Source: Mesorhizobium sp. RMAD-H1 (lineage in GTDB: Bacteria; Pseudomonadota; Alphaproteobacteria; Rhizobiales; Rhizobiaceae). From it: DNA of 64,000 nucleotides. The notes below the pieces were generated by a model. It saw only the letters and a list, made by a program, of their open reading frames with translations. It was not told the DNA's origin and made no database searches. A program made the position numbers and the translations under genes. Within the stretch, counting starts at the first letter, position 1, and every line of letters starts with the position of its first letter. This document shows positions 53,212 to 61,806 of this stretch, in pieces. Location: positions 1 through 64,000 of the forward strand of contig NZ_JACHWN010000009.1 of assembly GCF_014191375.1 (NCBI RefSeq), written 5' to 3'.

Positions 53212-53524
53212 TCTCGTGCCTCATGGAGTTGCGGCGCCCGACCCGCTCGGGCCGTGATGCCGGTGCCTCGGATTGGACGTTTCATATAAGGGAAGGCCGG
53301 CGTGAATGCCATACGCAATGCTATAATATTACATTCCGCCTCATCACGTTCGCGCCATGGAGGCTGCCAGGGTGGGGATAAAATGGCGCGGCACTGCCCC
53401 AATGACCGAGGTTTCCGGGGAAGCGAAGTCAAGTTATCCCCGCCTGCCGGAACCCATCTACCTTCCGTTCGTGGCGTCCTCGTTCGAGGAGCACATCGAT
53501 GATTCAGGTTCAGAAGGGAATTTC
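53212..53524. other. divergent promoter region of COG0523 GTPase and beta-helix protein
   Basis: A 313-base gap. A Zur-like box is at 53315-53337, in the AT-rich centre. GGTGGGGATAA (53371-53381) and TTATCCCCGCC (53434-53444) are an inverted repeat with one mismatch and a 52-base spacer. An in-frame extension of the beta-helix gene starts at 53357, but the residues are not signal-like and the better start is at 53525. No other gene is seen. Confidence 0.5.
53315..53337. promoter_or_regulatory. Zur-type operator
   Basis: GCAATGCTATAATATTACATTCC is a 23-base imperfect palindrome (8 of 11 positions pair) closely matching the Zur consensus of proteobacteria (GAAATGTTATANTATAACATTTC). It is 104 bases upstream of the COG0523 GTPase and about 188 bases upstream of the divergent beta-helix protein. 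Zinc-bound Zur would repress the GTPase/WD40 operon, and possibly the other gene. Confidence 0.78.
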
Positions 53525-55372
53525 ATGTTTTTCGAGCATTCAAGCCGATACAAAATGAGGTGGGCGGCCGCCGGCGCCGCTTTCGCCCTTTGCCTTCCGG
53601 CCTATCAGGCGGGGGCGGTGACTGTCAGCATCTTCCCCGATTGCCAGATAATGGAGCCGAATGAGACGAAGCAGTTCCAGGCGACGGTGACGGATGCGAC
53701 GAATAACGCCGTCATCTGGATGGTCGACGGTGTCAAGGGCGGAGCGCCCGAGATGGGAACGATCACCCAGGGCGGACTATATACAGCGCCCGCCAACATG
53801 GAGGACGGCGTGGGGGCTACCGTCACGGCGGTTTCCGTGGAGGATCAGACCGAGGTCGCCAATGTCAAGGTCTGCACGGACATATATACGCGTCCCGGCA
53901 ACACCTTCTATGTCGCGACGACGGGGTCAAACAGCAATGCGGGCAGCGAGCAGGCTCCCTGGCGCACCGTCCAATATGCCGTCGATCATGTGGAGGCTGG
54001 CGATACCATCCTCGTGCGCGGCGGTGTCTACAACGAAACCGTCATAATCACGAAATCCGGTTCTGCCGACGAGGGTTACATCACGCTGACGGAATATCCC
54101 GGCGAGGATGCCATTCTCGACGGTGCCGGACTGGTGACGGAGCCTTACGGCATGCGCGGCCTGATCAATGTCTACCATGCCAGCTATGTCAGGGTAAAAG
54201 GCTTTGAGCTGCGCAATTACCTGTCCAACACCGAATTCATCCCGGCCGGCGTCATCGTGCAGGGGAGTGGAGAGCGGATCGAAATCCGGAACAACGATAT
54301 CCACCACATCGAGGCGAACAATCTGCCGGCCAACGGCAATGCGGATGCATCCGGCATCCTTGTCGAGGGCACGGAAGCCGCGCCGCTGCGCAATGTCATC
54401 ATCGATGGGAATGAGCTCCATGCACTGAAAACCGGCACGAGCGAGTCCCTGACCGTTACCGGCAATGTCGAGGACTTCCAGGTCACGCGCAACCTCGTCC
54501 ACGACAACAATTTCATCGGCATTGACGCATCCGGATATTACACGGAGAGCCAGCCCGATGCCCAGTCCCGTCAAGGCTGGATCGCCTGGAACAATGTCTA
54601 CAGCCTGTCGACCGCCAACAACCAGGCGCTGACCTTCACAGCCGCGGCAATCGCAATCTATGTGGATGGCGGCCGGGACATCACCATCGAAGGCAACAGC
54701 GCCGACTCCTCCGACGGGGGGATCTGGCTTCTGAGCGAGCATCCCGGCAGGAACACGAGCAACATAACCGTCCGCAACAACGTCGTCCGCTACAATCAGG
54801 GGGCCGGCATTCTCGTGGGCGGGTATAGCGCGACCGCTTCGGGTGGTCTGGAAAATGCCGTGATCGTCAACAACACCCTGCTCCGGAACAATCTTGCCGA
54901 TGTGGAGGGCATCAACTCGGGCGAATTGCAGGTTTCTTTCAACGCTCGAAATGTCGTCTTTGAGAACAACATCCTCTTTGCCAGCGAGAAAGGCTACGCG
55001 ATCACGAAGTTTTCCCCGGCCGATTCCAGCTCCGTCACGCTCGGGAACAATATCTACTACACGATCCTGGGGGCGGCCCAGACCCGATGGTTCTGGATCA
55101 ATACCAACTACTATAACGACGGCAGCTCGCCGAACAATTTTGCCGCCTTCAAGCTGGCCAGCGGCGACAGCAACACCAGCATCGTCGCCGATCCGGACTT
55201 CGTGGATGAGGCGAGCTGGAATCTCCATCTGAAGGCCGGTTCCCCCGGTCTCAACAGCGGCCGTTTCGATGCCGGACTCGGCGTTCCGGCGGTCGGCACA
55301 CGCGATATCGAGTGGAATCCGCGTGTCATCGGCAGCACGATCGATCGCGGCGCATACGAACACGCCGAATAA
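53525..55372 (+). CDS. secreted right-handed parallel beta-helix protein
   Basis: A 615-residue exported protein starting MFFEHSSRYKMRWAAAGAAF with a signal peptide (cleavage about AGA-VT, residue 32). An Ig-like domain follows (about 33-120; VTVSIFPDCQIMEPNETKQF). A NosD/pectate lyase-like right-handed beta-helix covers most of the rest, beginning FYVATTGSNSNAGSEQAPWR (the typical start of DUF1565/Polysaccharide-lyase-like helices) with many NN-I/V repeats such as ITIEGNSADSSDGGIW. Such proteins bind or cut polysaccharides, or act as adhesins. No catalytic residues can be assigned. The start follows GAAGGG. Confidence 0.82.
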   Translation: MFFEHSSRYKMRWAAAGAAFALCLPAYQAGAVTVSIFPDCQIMEPNETKQFQATVTDATNNAVIWMVDGVKGGAPEMGTITQGGLYTAPANMEDGVGATVTAVSVEDQTEVANVKVCTDIYTRPGNTFYVATTGSNSNAGSEQAPWRTVQYAVDHVEAGDTILVRGGVYNETVIITKSGSADEGYITLTEYPGEDAILDGAGLVTEPYGMRGLINVYHASYVRVKGFELRNYLSNTEFIPAGVIVQGSGERIEIRNNDIHHIEANNLPANGNADASGILVEGTEAAPLRNVIIDGNELHALKTGTSESLTVTGNVEDFQVTRNLVHDNNFIGIDASGYYTESQPDAQSRQGWIAWNNVYSLSTANNQALTFTAAAIAIYVDGGRDITIEGNSADSSDGGIWLLSEHPGRNTSNITVRNNVVRYNQGAGILVGGYSATASGGLENAVIVNNTLLRNNLADVEGINSGELQVSFNARNVVFENNILFASEKGYAITKFSPADSSSVTLGNNIYYTILGAAQTRWFWINTNYYNDGSSPNNFAAFKLASGDSNTSIVADPDFVDEASWNLHLKAGSPGLNSGRFDAGLGVPAVGTRDIEWNPRVIGSTIDRGAYEHAE

Positions 55373-55389
55373 AGCTCGCCCGATCGAGG

Positions 55390-56133
55390 CTAGCCGTGGA
55401 AAAGCTTGAGATCAAAGCGGTCGACATCGTCGAGAAGTTCGATGAAACCCTCGACCGCGTGATCGATCAGCTCTTCCCCGGCTTCGGCGCTGGCGCGGGC
55501 GGCGTTCCCCGCCACCCCGTCAGCGTTGAGGTCGTGCATCTTCCAGCCGAAGGCATGGGGACCGTAGGCGCGCAGATGGCGGAAATCCCTGGTGAACCCG
55601 CTTTGCGCGTTGGGGAAATCGCGCGCCTTTGCCATATCGACCAGATCAGGGCGGAGCGCCAGCATCACCGAGGTTTCGATGAAGCCGCCATGGATATCGA
55701 GCGCTTTCTCCTCCGGCGAAATCAGGCCATCCGGCAATCCGAAGCGCGTCCAGCTCGTGGCGACGGCGAGCATGCCAAGGCGTACGCGCAGTTCGGTGGC
55801 GACGATGGTCATCAGCGGCGCATTGCCTCCATGGGCGTTCAGCATGATGAACTTGCGGACGCCGCCGGCATGAAGATCCCGGCCGATGCCGATCCAGCGG
55901 TTCACCGCTTCGTCGAAGCCCAGGCTCCGGGTGCCCTCCCTGTCCATGTGCTCGATGGAATAGCCGACCGGCTCGACGGGCAGGAACCGGACAGCGAGAC
56001 CGGGCGGGAGTGCTGCGGCGGTGCGGGCGGCGATGCCCTCGGCAATGATGGTATCGGTCTCGAACGGGAGATGGGGTCCGTGCTGCTCATGAGCGCCGAG
56101 CGGCAGGACGGCGATGGTTCTATTGTCGCTCAT
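55390..56133 (-). CDS. creatininase-family amidohydrolase
   Basis: A 247-residue creatininase/MftE-type metal enzyme. It has the motif VLPLGAHEQHGPHLPFETDT with the metal-binding Glu/His/Asp, and NAHGGNAPLM with the catalytic His; HGGFIETSVMLALRPDLVDM carries a further metal Glu. Members hydrolyse creatinine, riboflavin-pathway amides or release peptides in mycofactocin synthesis; none of those pathways is nearby. The ATG at 56133 has GGAG eight bases upstream and overlaps an 18-codon ORF (ATGA). The frame is open to a TTG at 56178. It is convergent with the beta-helix gene. Confidence 0.85.
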   Translation of the reverse strand: MSDNRTIAVLPLGAHEQHGPHLPFETDTIIAEGIAARTAAALPPGLAVRFLPVEPVGYSIEHMDREGTRSLGFDEAVNRWIGIGRDLHAGGVRKFIMLNAHGGNAPLMTIVATELRVRLGMLAVATSWTRFGLPDGLISPEEKALDIHGGFIETSVMLALRPDLVDMAKARDFPNAQSGFTRDFRHLRAYGPHAFGWKMHDLNADGVAGNAARASAEAGEELIDHAVEGFIELLDDVDRFDLKLFHG

Positions 56134-56186
56134 CGCGCTGTCTCCGACCTTGAGCCTGCCGGCAGAGGCGCTATCCAAAGCCGCAT
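56130..56186 (-). CDS. possible leader ORF of the creatininase-family gene
   Basis: An 18-codon frame (MRLWIAPLPAGSRSETAR) preceded by a strong AGGAG site, ending with TGA overlapping the ATG of the creatininase gene. The upstream site is better placed for this ORF than for the main gene, so it may be a translationally coupling leader. Alternatively it is the remains of the N-terminus, since family members often begin MR-W, in which case a frameshift separates it. Confidence 0.4.
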   Translation of the reverse strand: MRLWIAPLPAGSRSETAR

Positions 56187-56327
56187 GTTATTCTCCTGTA
56201 ACATTCCTAAGCCAGCGTAACGAAGCGGGCATGGGCGGGCAAGGACGGAACGATCGTCCTGTCCGGAAGTATTTGCCCTGAGGGGAAAGCCGACTTATTA
56301 TTCAACAAAGGCCTAGAGGGAACTCGT

Positions 56328-56813
56328 ATGACCAAGGAACGCAAGCCGGCCATCCTGTATCGGCTGCAATCGGCAGCAAGGCTGGGACGCACCTCGCTTG
56401 CGACGCGGCTTCTGGAGCATGGGCTCTATGCCGGGCAGGATGCCATCATGCTGCAATTGGCCGCGGAAGACGGGCTGCCGCCCGGTATCCTTGCGCAGCG
56501 CCTCGGCGTGCGGCCTCCGACCGTCACCAAGACCATTGCCCGCCTGCAGTCGCAGGGCTTTGTGACGAAACAGGCATCGGAGAAGGATCAGCGGCAGGCG
56601 CATGTCTTCCTCACCGATAGCGGGCGCGAGGTGATCAAGACCATCGAGAAGTCGATCCGCAAGACGGAGAAGGACGCACTGCGCGGGCTCGACAAGAAGG
56701 AGCGCAAGACGCTCCTGAAACTCCTTAACCGGCTTGAGGCCAATCTGTCGGTGCGCGATGTGGTCCGCTCGGATGAACCGGACGAGGTGCCCGAGGAAGA
56801 ATATGCCGAGTAG
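56328..56813 (+). CDS. MarR-family transcriptional regulator
   Basis: A 161-residue winged-helix regulator. The DNA-binding part is LPPGILAQRLGVRPPTVTKTIARL then QSQGFVTKQASEKDQRQAHVFLT (wing with Asp-x-Arg), about 50-100. Helices at both ends form the dimer. The C-terminal tail is acidic (DEPDEVPEEEYAE). The gene stands alone; divergent is the creatininase gene. Regulated genes are not visible. AGGGA lies at a suitable distance before the ATG. Confidence 0.86.
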   Translation: MTKERKPAILYRLQSAARLGRTSLATRLLEHGLYAGQDAIMLQLAAEDGLPPGILAQRLGVRPPTVTKTIARLQSQGFVTKQASEKDQRQAHVFLTDSGREVIKTIEKSIRKTEKDALRGLDKKERKTLLKLLNRLEANLSVRDVVRSDEPDEVPEEEYAE

Positions 56814-56892
56814 CGCCCGACTGCCGGCCAGCTTTCAGCAAAAAATCTTTCAATTCCCCAACCGGGGTGGCATAAATCCCGCATCATAATTC

Positions 56893-56913
56893 AACCGATT
56901 TGTTCAATCGGTT
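56893..56913. promoter_or_regulatory. operator-like palindrome upstream of the LacI gene
   Basis: AACCGATT-TGTTC-AATCGGTT is a perfect eight-base inverted repeat, nine bases before the GTG start of a LacI-family gene. Size and symmetry fit a LacI/PurR-type operator, suggesting autoregulation and possible control of the following reductase gene. Confidence 0.65.
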
Positions 56914-56921
56914 CTGATGAG

Positions 56922-57956
56922 GTGCGGGAAGGCGCGTTGGCCCAGAAGATCAAGCTTTCGACCATAGCGGATGCGCTGGGTGTTTCGACCGCGACGGTTT
57001 CGCTGGCTTTGCGCGACAGTCCCCTGGTGGCCGACCAGACCCGCGAGAAGATCAAGGAGCATGCCCGCGCCATCGGTTATATCTATAACCGCCGCGCAGC
57101 CAGCCTCAGAACATCGCGCTCGGGGATCGTCGGCGTCGTGGTGCACGACATCATGAACCCGTTCTTCGCCGAGATACTGCGGTCGATCGAATCGGAACTC
57201 GACCGGTCGCGACAGACCTTCATCCTTTCCAACCATTACGACCAGCTGGAAAAGCAGCGCACTTTCATCGACACGCTGCTGCAACTGGGCGCCGATGGGG
57301 TGATCATGTCGCCTGCCATCGGCACGCCCGCCGCCGACATCCAGCTGGCGGAGGATAACGGGTTGCCGGTGGTGCTGATCGCCCGCACGGTCGAAGGGGC
57401 CAATGTCCCGGTGTTTCGCGGCGACGATTCCTACGGTATCGGCCTTGCCACCAACCATCTGATCTCGCTCGGGCATACGCGCATCGCCATGGTCGGCGGT
57501 ACGGACCAGACCTCCACCGGCCGCGACCGCTATCACGGCTATGTGGTGGCGATGGAAAAGGCGGGGCTGCCGGTCAAGCCCGAGTGGCGCATTCCCGGTC
57601 CGCGCACCAAGCAGGCAGGATTCGAGGTGGCGCCGCAGTTTCTGGCGCTGATCGACAGGCCGACGGCGGCCGTCTGCTGGAACGACCTGACGGCGATCGG
57701 CCTCATGAACGGTATTGCGCGGGCGGGCCTGGTGCCGGGCGAGGATATTTCGGTGACCGGCTATGACGATCTCGAAGAGGCGGCGATCGCCACTCCTGCG
57801 CTGACCACCGTCTGGAACGGCCAGCGCGAGGTCGGATTGCGGGCCGCGCGGGCACTGCTCGACCAGCTGAACGGTGTCGGCGCGCCGCCGCGCCAGGAAC
57901 TCATCAAGCCGGAGTTGCGCATCCGGCAATCGACTTCCAAACCCAGGAATCGGTAA
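56922..57956 (+). CDS. LacI-family transcriptional regulator
   Basis: A 344-residue regulator. The N-terminal helix-turn-helix is KLSTIADALGVSTATVSLALR (about 11-31) with the hinge helix SLRTSRS. The C-terminal part is a sugar-binding-type domain (about 68-335: IVGVVVHDIMNPFFAEILRS, DGVIMSPAIGTP, TGYDDLEEAAIATPALTTV). The GTG at 56922 is taken; a TTG at 56937 preceded by GGGAAGG is also possible. It is upstream of a hydroxyacid reductase, with a palindromic repeat between. The effector is unknown, probably a sugar or acid derived from sugar. Confidence 0.88.
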   Translation: MREGALAQKIKLSTIADALGVSTATVSLALRDSPLVADQTREKIKEHARAIGYIYNRRAASLRTSRSGIVGVVVHDIMNPFFAEILRSIESELDRSRQTFILSNHYDQLEKQRTFIDTLLQLGADGVIMSPAIGTPAADIQLAEDNGLPVVLIARTVEGANVPVFRGDDSYGIGLATNHLISLGHTRIAMVGGTDQTSTGRDRYHGYVVAMEKAGLPVKPEWRIPGPRTKQAGFEVAPQFLALIDRPTAAVCWNDLTAIGLMNGIARAGLVPGEDISVTGYDDLEEAAIATPALTTVWNGQREVGLRAARALLDQLNGVGAPPRQELIKPELRIRQSTSKPRNR

Positions 57957-57971
57957 AACTTATTTTTATCC

Positions 57972-58015
57972 GCATGATCTTCTCCGAAAAAGCTGCAATT
58001 TTATCGGGATCATGC
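57972..58015. repeat. Hyphomicrobiales GCATGATC palindromic element
   Basis: GCATGATC (57972-57979) and GATCATGC (58008-58015) are perfect inverted ends. Inside, CCGAAAA and TTTTATCGG form an inner stem around AGCTGCAA. This matches a repeat I know to be very common in intergenic DNA of Mesorhizobium, Brucella and relatives (ends GCATGATC..., centre CCGAAAA...TTTTCGG). It lies between the LacI gene and the reductase gene. Confidence 0.7.
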
Positions 58016-58041
58016 TCAAAATCAGGAGGAATTGGACCATC

Positions 58042-59016
58042 ATGACCGGAACGCATGAAACGACTGTCCTTGTGGTGGGGGCCCTTCATCCGCATGCCGT
58101 CGAGCGTATCGGCAAGACGTTCAGGATGGAGAAGCTCAGCGAGGGCGATCCGGCATTGGTCACATCCGATCTCGCGGCGCGTGTGCGTGGCATTGCCACC
58201 AGCGCCGTGATCGACGGTCCCTTCATCGATGCGCTGCCCAATCTGGAAATCGTCGCCAATTTCGGTGTCGGCTACGACAAGGTCGATGCCGTTTATGCCG
58301 AATCCGCTGGCGTGATGGTCACGAACACGCCTGATGTGCTGACGGAGGAAGTGGCCGACACGACGTTGGGCCTGCTGATCGACACGGTGAGGGAGCTGCC
58401 GCAGGCGCAGGCCTGGTTGCGCGAGGGAAAATGGGAAGGCCAGGGCAATTATCCCCTGACGAAATTGTCGCTGCGCGGCCGCCGCGTCGGGATCTTCGGG
58501 CTCGGGCGGATCGGCAAGGCCGTCGCGCGGCGGGTCGAGGCTTTCGGACTGCCCATCGCCTATCACAATCGCCGCAAGGCTGACGATGTCGCTTATGACT
58601 ATTATCCCACGCTGCTGGGGCTGGCGGAGGCCGTCGATACGCTCATCGTGGTCGCGCCCGGCGGGGCGGGGACGGAAAAGGCCATCAATGCGGAAGTCTT
58701 GCGGGCGCTCGGGCCCGACGGTGTTCTCATCAATATCGGGCGCGGCAGCGTCGTCGACGAGGACGCGCTGATCGAGGCGCTCGGCAGCGGCACCATTGCC
58801 GCCGCCGGCCTCGACGTGTTCGCCGACGAGCCGCATGTGCCGCAGGCGCTGATCGACCTGCCGAACGCCACGCTCTTGCCGCATGTCGGCTCCGCCTCGC
58901 AGGCGACGCGGCGCGCTATGGCGGATCTCGTGGTGGACAATCTCATTGCCTGGTTCAAGGACGGTGCGCCACTGACGCCCGTGCCGGAGACGGTCAACGT
59001 CAAGCGCCATGCTTGA
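58042..59016 (+). CDS. 2-hydroxyacid dehydrogenase (glyoxylate/hydroxypyruvate reductase type)
   Basis: A 324-residue D-2-hydroxyacid dehydrogenase. The Rossmann motif is GIFGLGRIGKAVARRVEAFG (about 150-170), with NRRK after the second strand, which favours NADPH. Active-site residues are Arg in NIGRGSVVDEDAL, Glu in FADEPHVP and His in LLPHVGSAS. The N-terminal substrate half includes VANFGVGYDKVDA. It likely reduces glyoxylate/hydroxypyruvate or 2-keto-gluconate. It follows a LacI gene in the same direction. The ATG start has AGGAGG 12 bases before it; the longer frame upstream overlaps the LacI gene. Confidence 0.88.
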   Translation: MTGTHETTVLVVGALHPHAVERIGKTFRMEKLSEGDPALVTSDLAARVRGIATSAVIDGPFIDALPNLEIVANFGVGYDKVDAVYAESAGVMVTNTPDVLTEEVADTTLGLLIDTVRELPQAQAWLREGKWEGQGNYPLTKLSLRGRRVGIFGLGRIGKAVARRVEAFGLPIAYHNRRKADDVAYDYYPTLLGLAEAVDTLIVVAPGGAGTEKAINAEVLRALGPDGVLINIGRGSVVDEDALIEALGSGTIAAAGLDVFADEPHVPQALIDLPNATLLPHVGSASQATRRAMADLVVDNLIAWFKDGAPLTPVPETVNVKRHA

Positions 59017-59108
59017 GAAGCCGGCTTAACGCGGCGTTTACCACGTTTCTTTACCATCCTTTCCGGGTTGCCGGTCCTGATCCAGTCACGGAAAGGATGG
59101 TGAAAGCC

Positions 59109-59606
59109 ATGACAAATCGGAATATTGTTCTGGGCGGTCTGCTCGTCGTGCTTCTTGCTGCCGGCGTGGGGCAGTCCGGCTTGTTTTCCTCACGCGAGGC
59201 TGTTGCCGAGGTGGGTGTCGATCCGCTGACGACCGTGGCGATTGCACCGGAGGAAACACCATTTGAAGTGCGCCGAAAGGACAGCATCCGTTCGCTGAAA
59301 CCTGAAACTTTCGTGCTTGCCTCGGCAGGCGAGGAAAGAAGCTGCCTTGCTCATGCGGCAAGATACGCTGCCGCGGAAGGAGGCGCGCTCCGCGTCGAGG
59401 CAGATTGCCTCGCTGTTTATCCCCGCCTGCTGCAAGCGGTGATGTGGCAGCGTCATCCGGATGGCAGCGTTGTCTTTGCCGACCGGCAGGGCAGTGCTGT
59501 GGTGGAATTTGCCGAGGGTGACGGCCTGCAATATGAATCGGTCAGCCCCGGCGAGGTGCTGTTGTCCATGTCGACACTCGCTGCCGATGATTTGGCGGCG
59601 AATTAG
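59109..59606 (+). CDS. AprI/Inh-like exported protein
   Basis: A 165-residue protein with an N-terminal hydrophobic signal/anchor (about 5-27; IVLGGLLVVLLAAGVGQ). The C-terminal 90 residues fit the AprI/Inh metalloprotease inhibitor fold. The sequence has a cysteine pair (ERSCLAH and EADCLAVYP), then VMWQRHPDGSVVFADRQGS, AVVEFAEGDGLQYESVSPGE and a final VLLSM. Members inhibit serralysin-type proteases or form lipoproteins such as Brucella Omp19. No lipobox is seen. No protease gene is near. The ATG at 59109 or 59097 may be used; GGAAAGG lies just before the earlier one. Confidence 0.6.
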   Translation: MTNRNIVLGGLLVVLLAAGVGQSGLFSSREAVAEVGVDPLTTVAIAPEETPFEVRRKDSIRSLKPETFVLASAGEERSCLAHAARYAAAEGGALRVEADCLAVYPRLLQAVMWQRHPDGSVVFADRQGSAVVEFAEGDGLQYESVSPGEVLLSMSTLAADDLAAN

Positions 59607-59607
59607 C

Positions 59608-60387
59608 TTATTCGGCAGCGGCCAGATGGGCACGCGCCGCCTTGTGCGCGCGCACGGCATCGCCGAAGGCTGCAAAGACCTTGCGTGACGGGCTGTCGGT
59701 GCGGACCCAATATTCGGGATGCCACTGCACGCCGACGGCAAAGCCCTTGGCATCCTTCACAGACACGGCTTCGATGGTGCCGTCCTCCGCCGTCGCTTCG
59801 ATCTCAAGGCGCGGGGCAGGTCTGTCGATCGCCTGCCGGTGGACCGAATTCACCTGAATGCTGCCCGCTTCCATAATGGATGCCAGGCAGGAGCCGGGCT
59901 TTATACGCACCGGATGACGGATCGCGAAGCGTTCCGCCTGACTGTCGGCATCAGGCGCGCGGTGGTCGATGCGGCCGGCCAGTTCCTGGATCTCGGTGGC
60001 AAGCGTGCCGCCGAGCGCGACATTGAGCTCCTGGATCCCGCGGCAGATGGCGAGAAGCGGCACGCCGAGCTCGATGGCGCGGCGGATGAGCGGCAGTGAC
60101 GTGGCATCGCGGGCCGGGTCGAAAGGCTCATGCGCCTCGCTCGGCTCCGCGCCATAGAGCGCGGGATGCACATTCGATTTCGAGCCGGTCACCAGCACGC
60201 CATCGACGGAAGCGAGGATGGCATCGAGGTCGAGTGCGGCGCCATAGGACGGCACGATCAGCGGTGTGACTTCCGCTCCCTCTATCGCCGCCGTGAGATA
60301 TTGCTCCGGCGCGGCATGCCAGGTGTAGTTTTCGAAAACACGCACATCGGAGGTGACGGCGACAAGGGGTTTCGACGGGTGCGACAT
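59608..60387 (-). CDS. gamma-glutamyl-gamma-aminobutyrate hydrolase family (PuuD-like)
   Basis: A 259-residue class I glutamine amidotransferase-like hydrolase. The nucleophile Cys is in LAICRGIQELNVALGGTLAT and the His/Glu pair in VGVQWHPEYWV. In the putrescine pathway PuuD removes GABA from gamma-Glu-GABA; other puu genes are not in the window, so the substrate may differ. It is convergent with the AprI-like gene, one base apart. No regulator is adjacent. Confidence 0.86.
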   Translation of the reverse strand: MSHPSKPLVAVTSDVRVFENYTWHAAPEQYLTAAIEGAEVTPLIVPSYGAALDLDAILASVDGVLVTGSKSNVHPALYGAEPSEAHEPFDPARDATSLPLIRRAIELGVPLLAICRGIQELNVALGGTLATEIQELAGRIDHRAPDADSQAERFAIRHPVRIKPGSCLASIMEAGSIQVNSVHRQAIDRPAPRLEIEATAEDGTIEAVSVKDAKGFAVGVQWHPEYWVRTDSPSRKVFAAFGDAVRAHKAARAHLAAAE

Positions 60388-60505
60388 TGCGGTTTTTCCG
60401 AAATCCGCCCGCAGGCAGACGTTGATGGAATTCCCTTAACTTAAGATGCCCACAGCATTTTTCCAATGGCGCTGAAAGCGATCCCGTCTAGCACGAAAGT
60501 ATGAT

Positions 60506-60534
60506 ATTGCGCCAGCAAATGTGGACAGCGCAAT
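60506..60534. promoter_or_regulatory. inverted repeat upstream of second TRAP receptor gene
   Basis: ATTGCGC (60506-60512) and GCGCAAT (60528-60534) are perfect seven-base arms 15 bases apart, in the 247-base gap before dctP. They lie 101 bases upstream of the ATG and could be an operator or a hairpin. No further signal is visible in the gap except the GGGAGG ribosome site. Confidence 0.3.
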
Positions 60535-60613
60535 GCGAGCATGTATGTTAGGCGCCGATGGTCGGAAGGGGGCAATACAATCACCCATGTCCGGCATCGG
60601 TGATCGTATTTGA

Positions 60614-61741
<1,128 letters not shown>

Positions 61742-61765
61742 GCTGTCGCATTCGTCCCGTTAACG

Positions 61766-61798
61766 GCCCCGGTGCAGCAATGCGCCGGGGCTTTTCTT
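61766..61798 (+). terminator. rho-independent terminator after dctP
   Basis: GCCCCGG (61766-61772) pairs with CCGGGGC (61785-61791) around a 12-base loop, and TTTTCTTT follows. It is 24 bases after the dctP stop. It also separates dctP from the convergent permease operon. Confidence 0.75.
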
Positions 61799-61806
61799 TG
61801 CACCCG

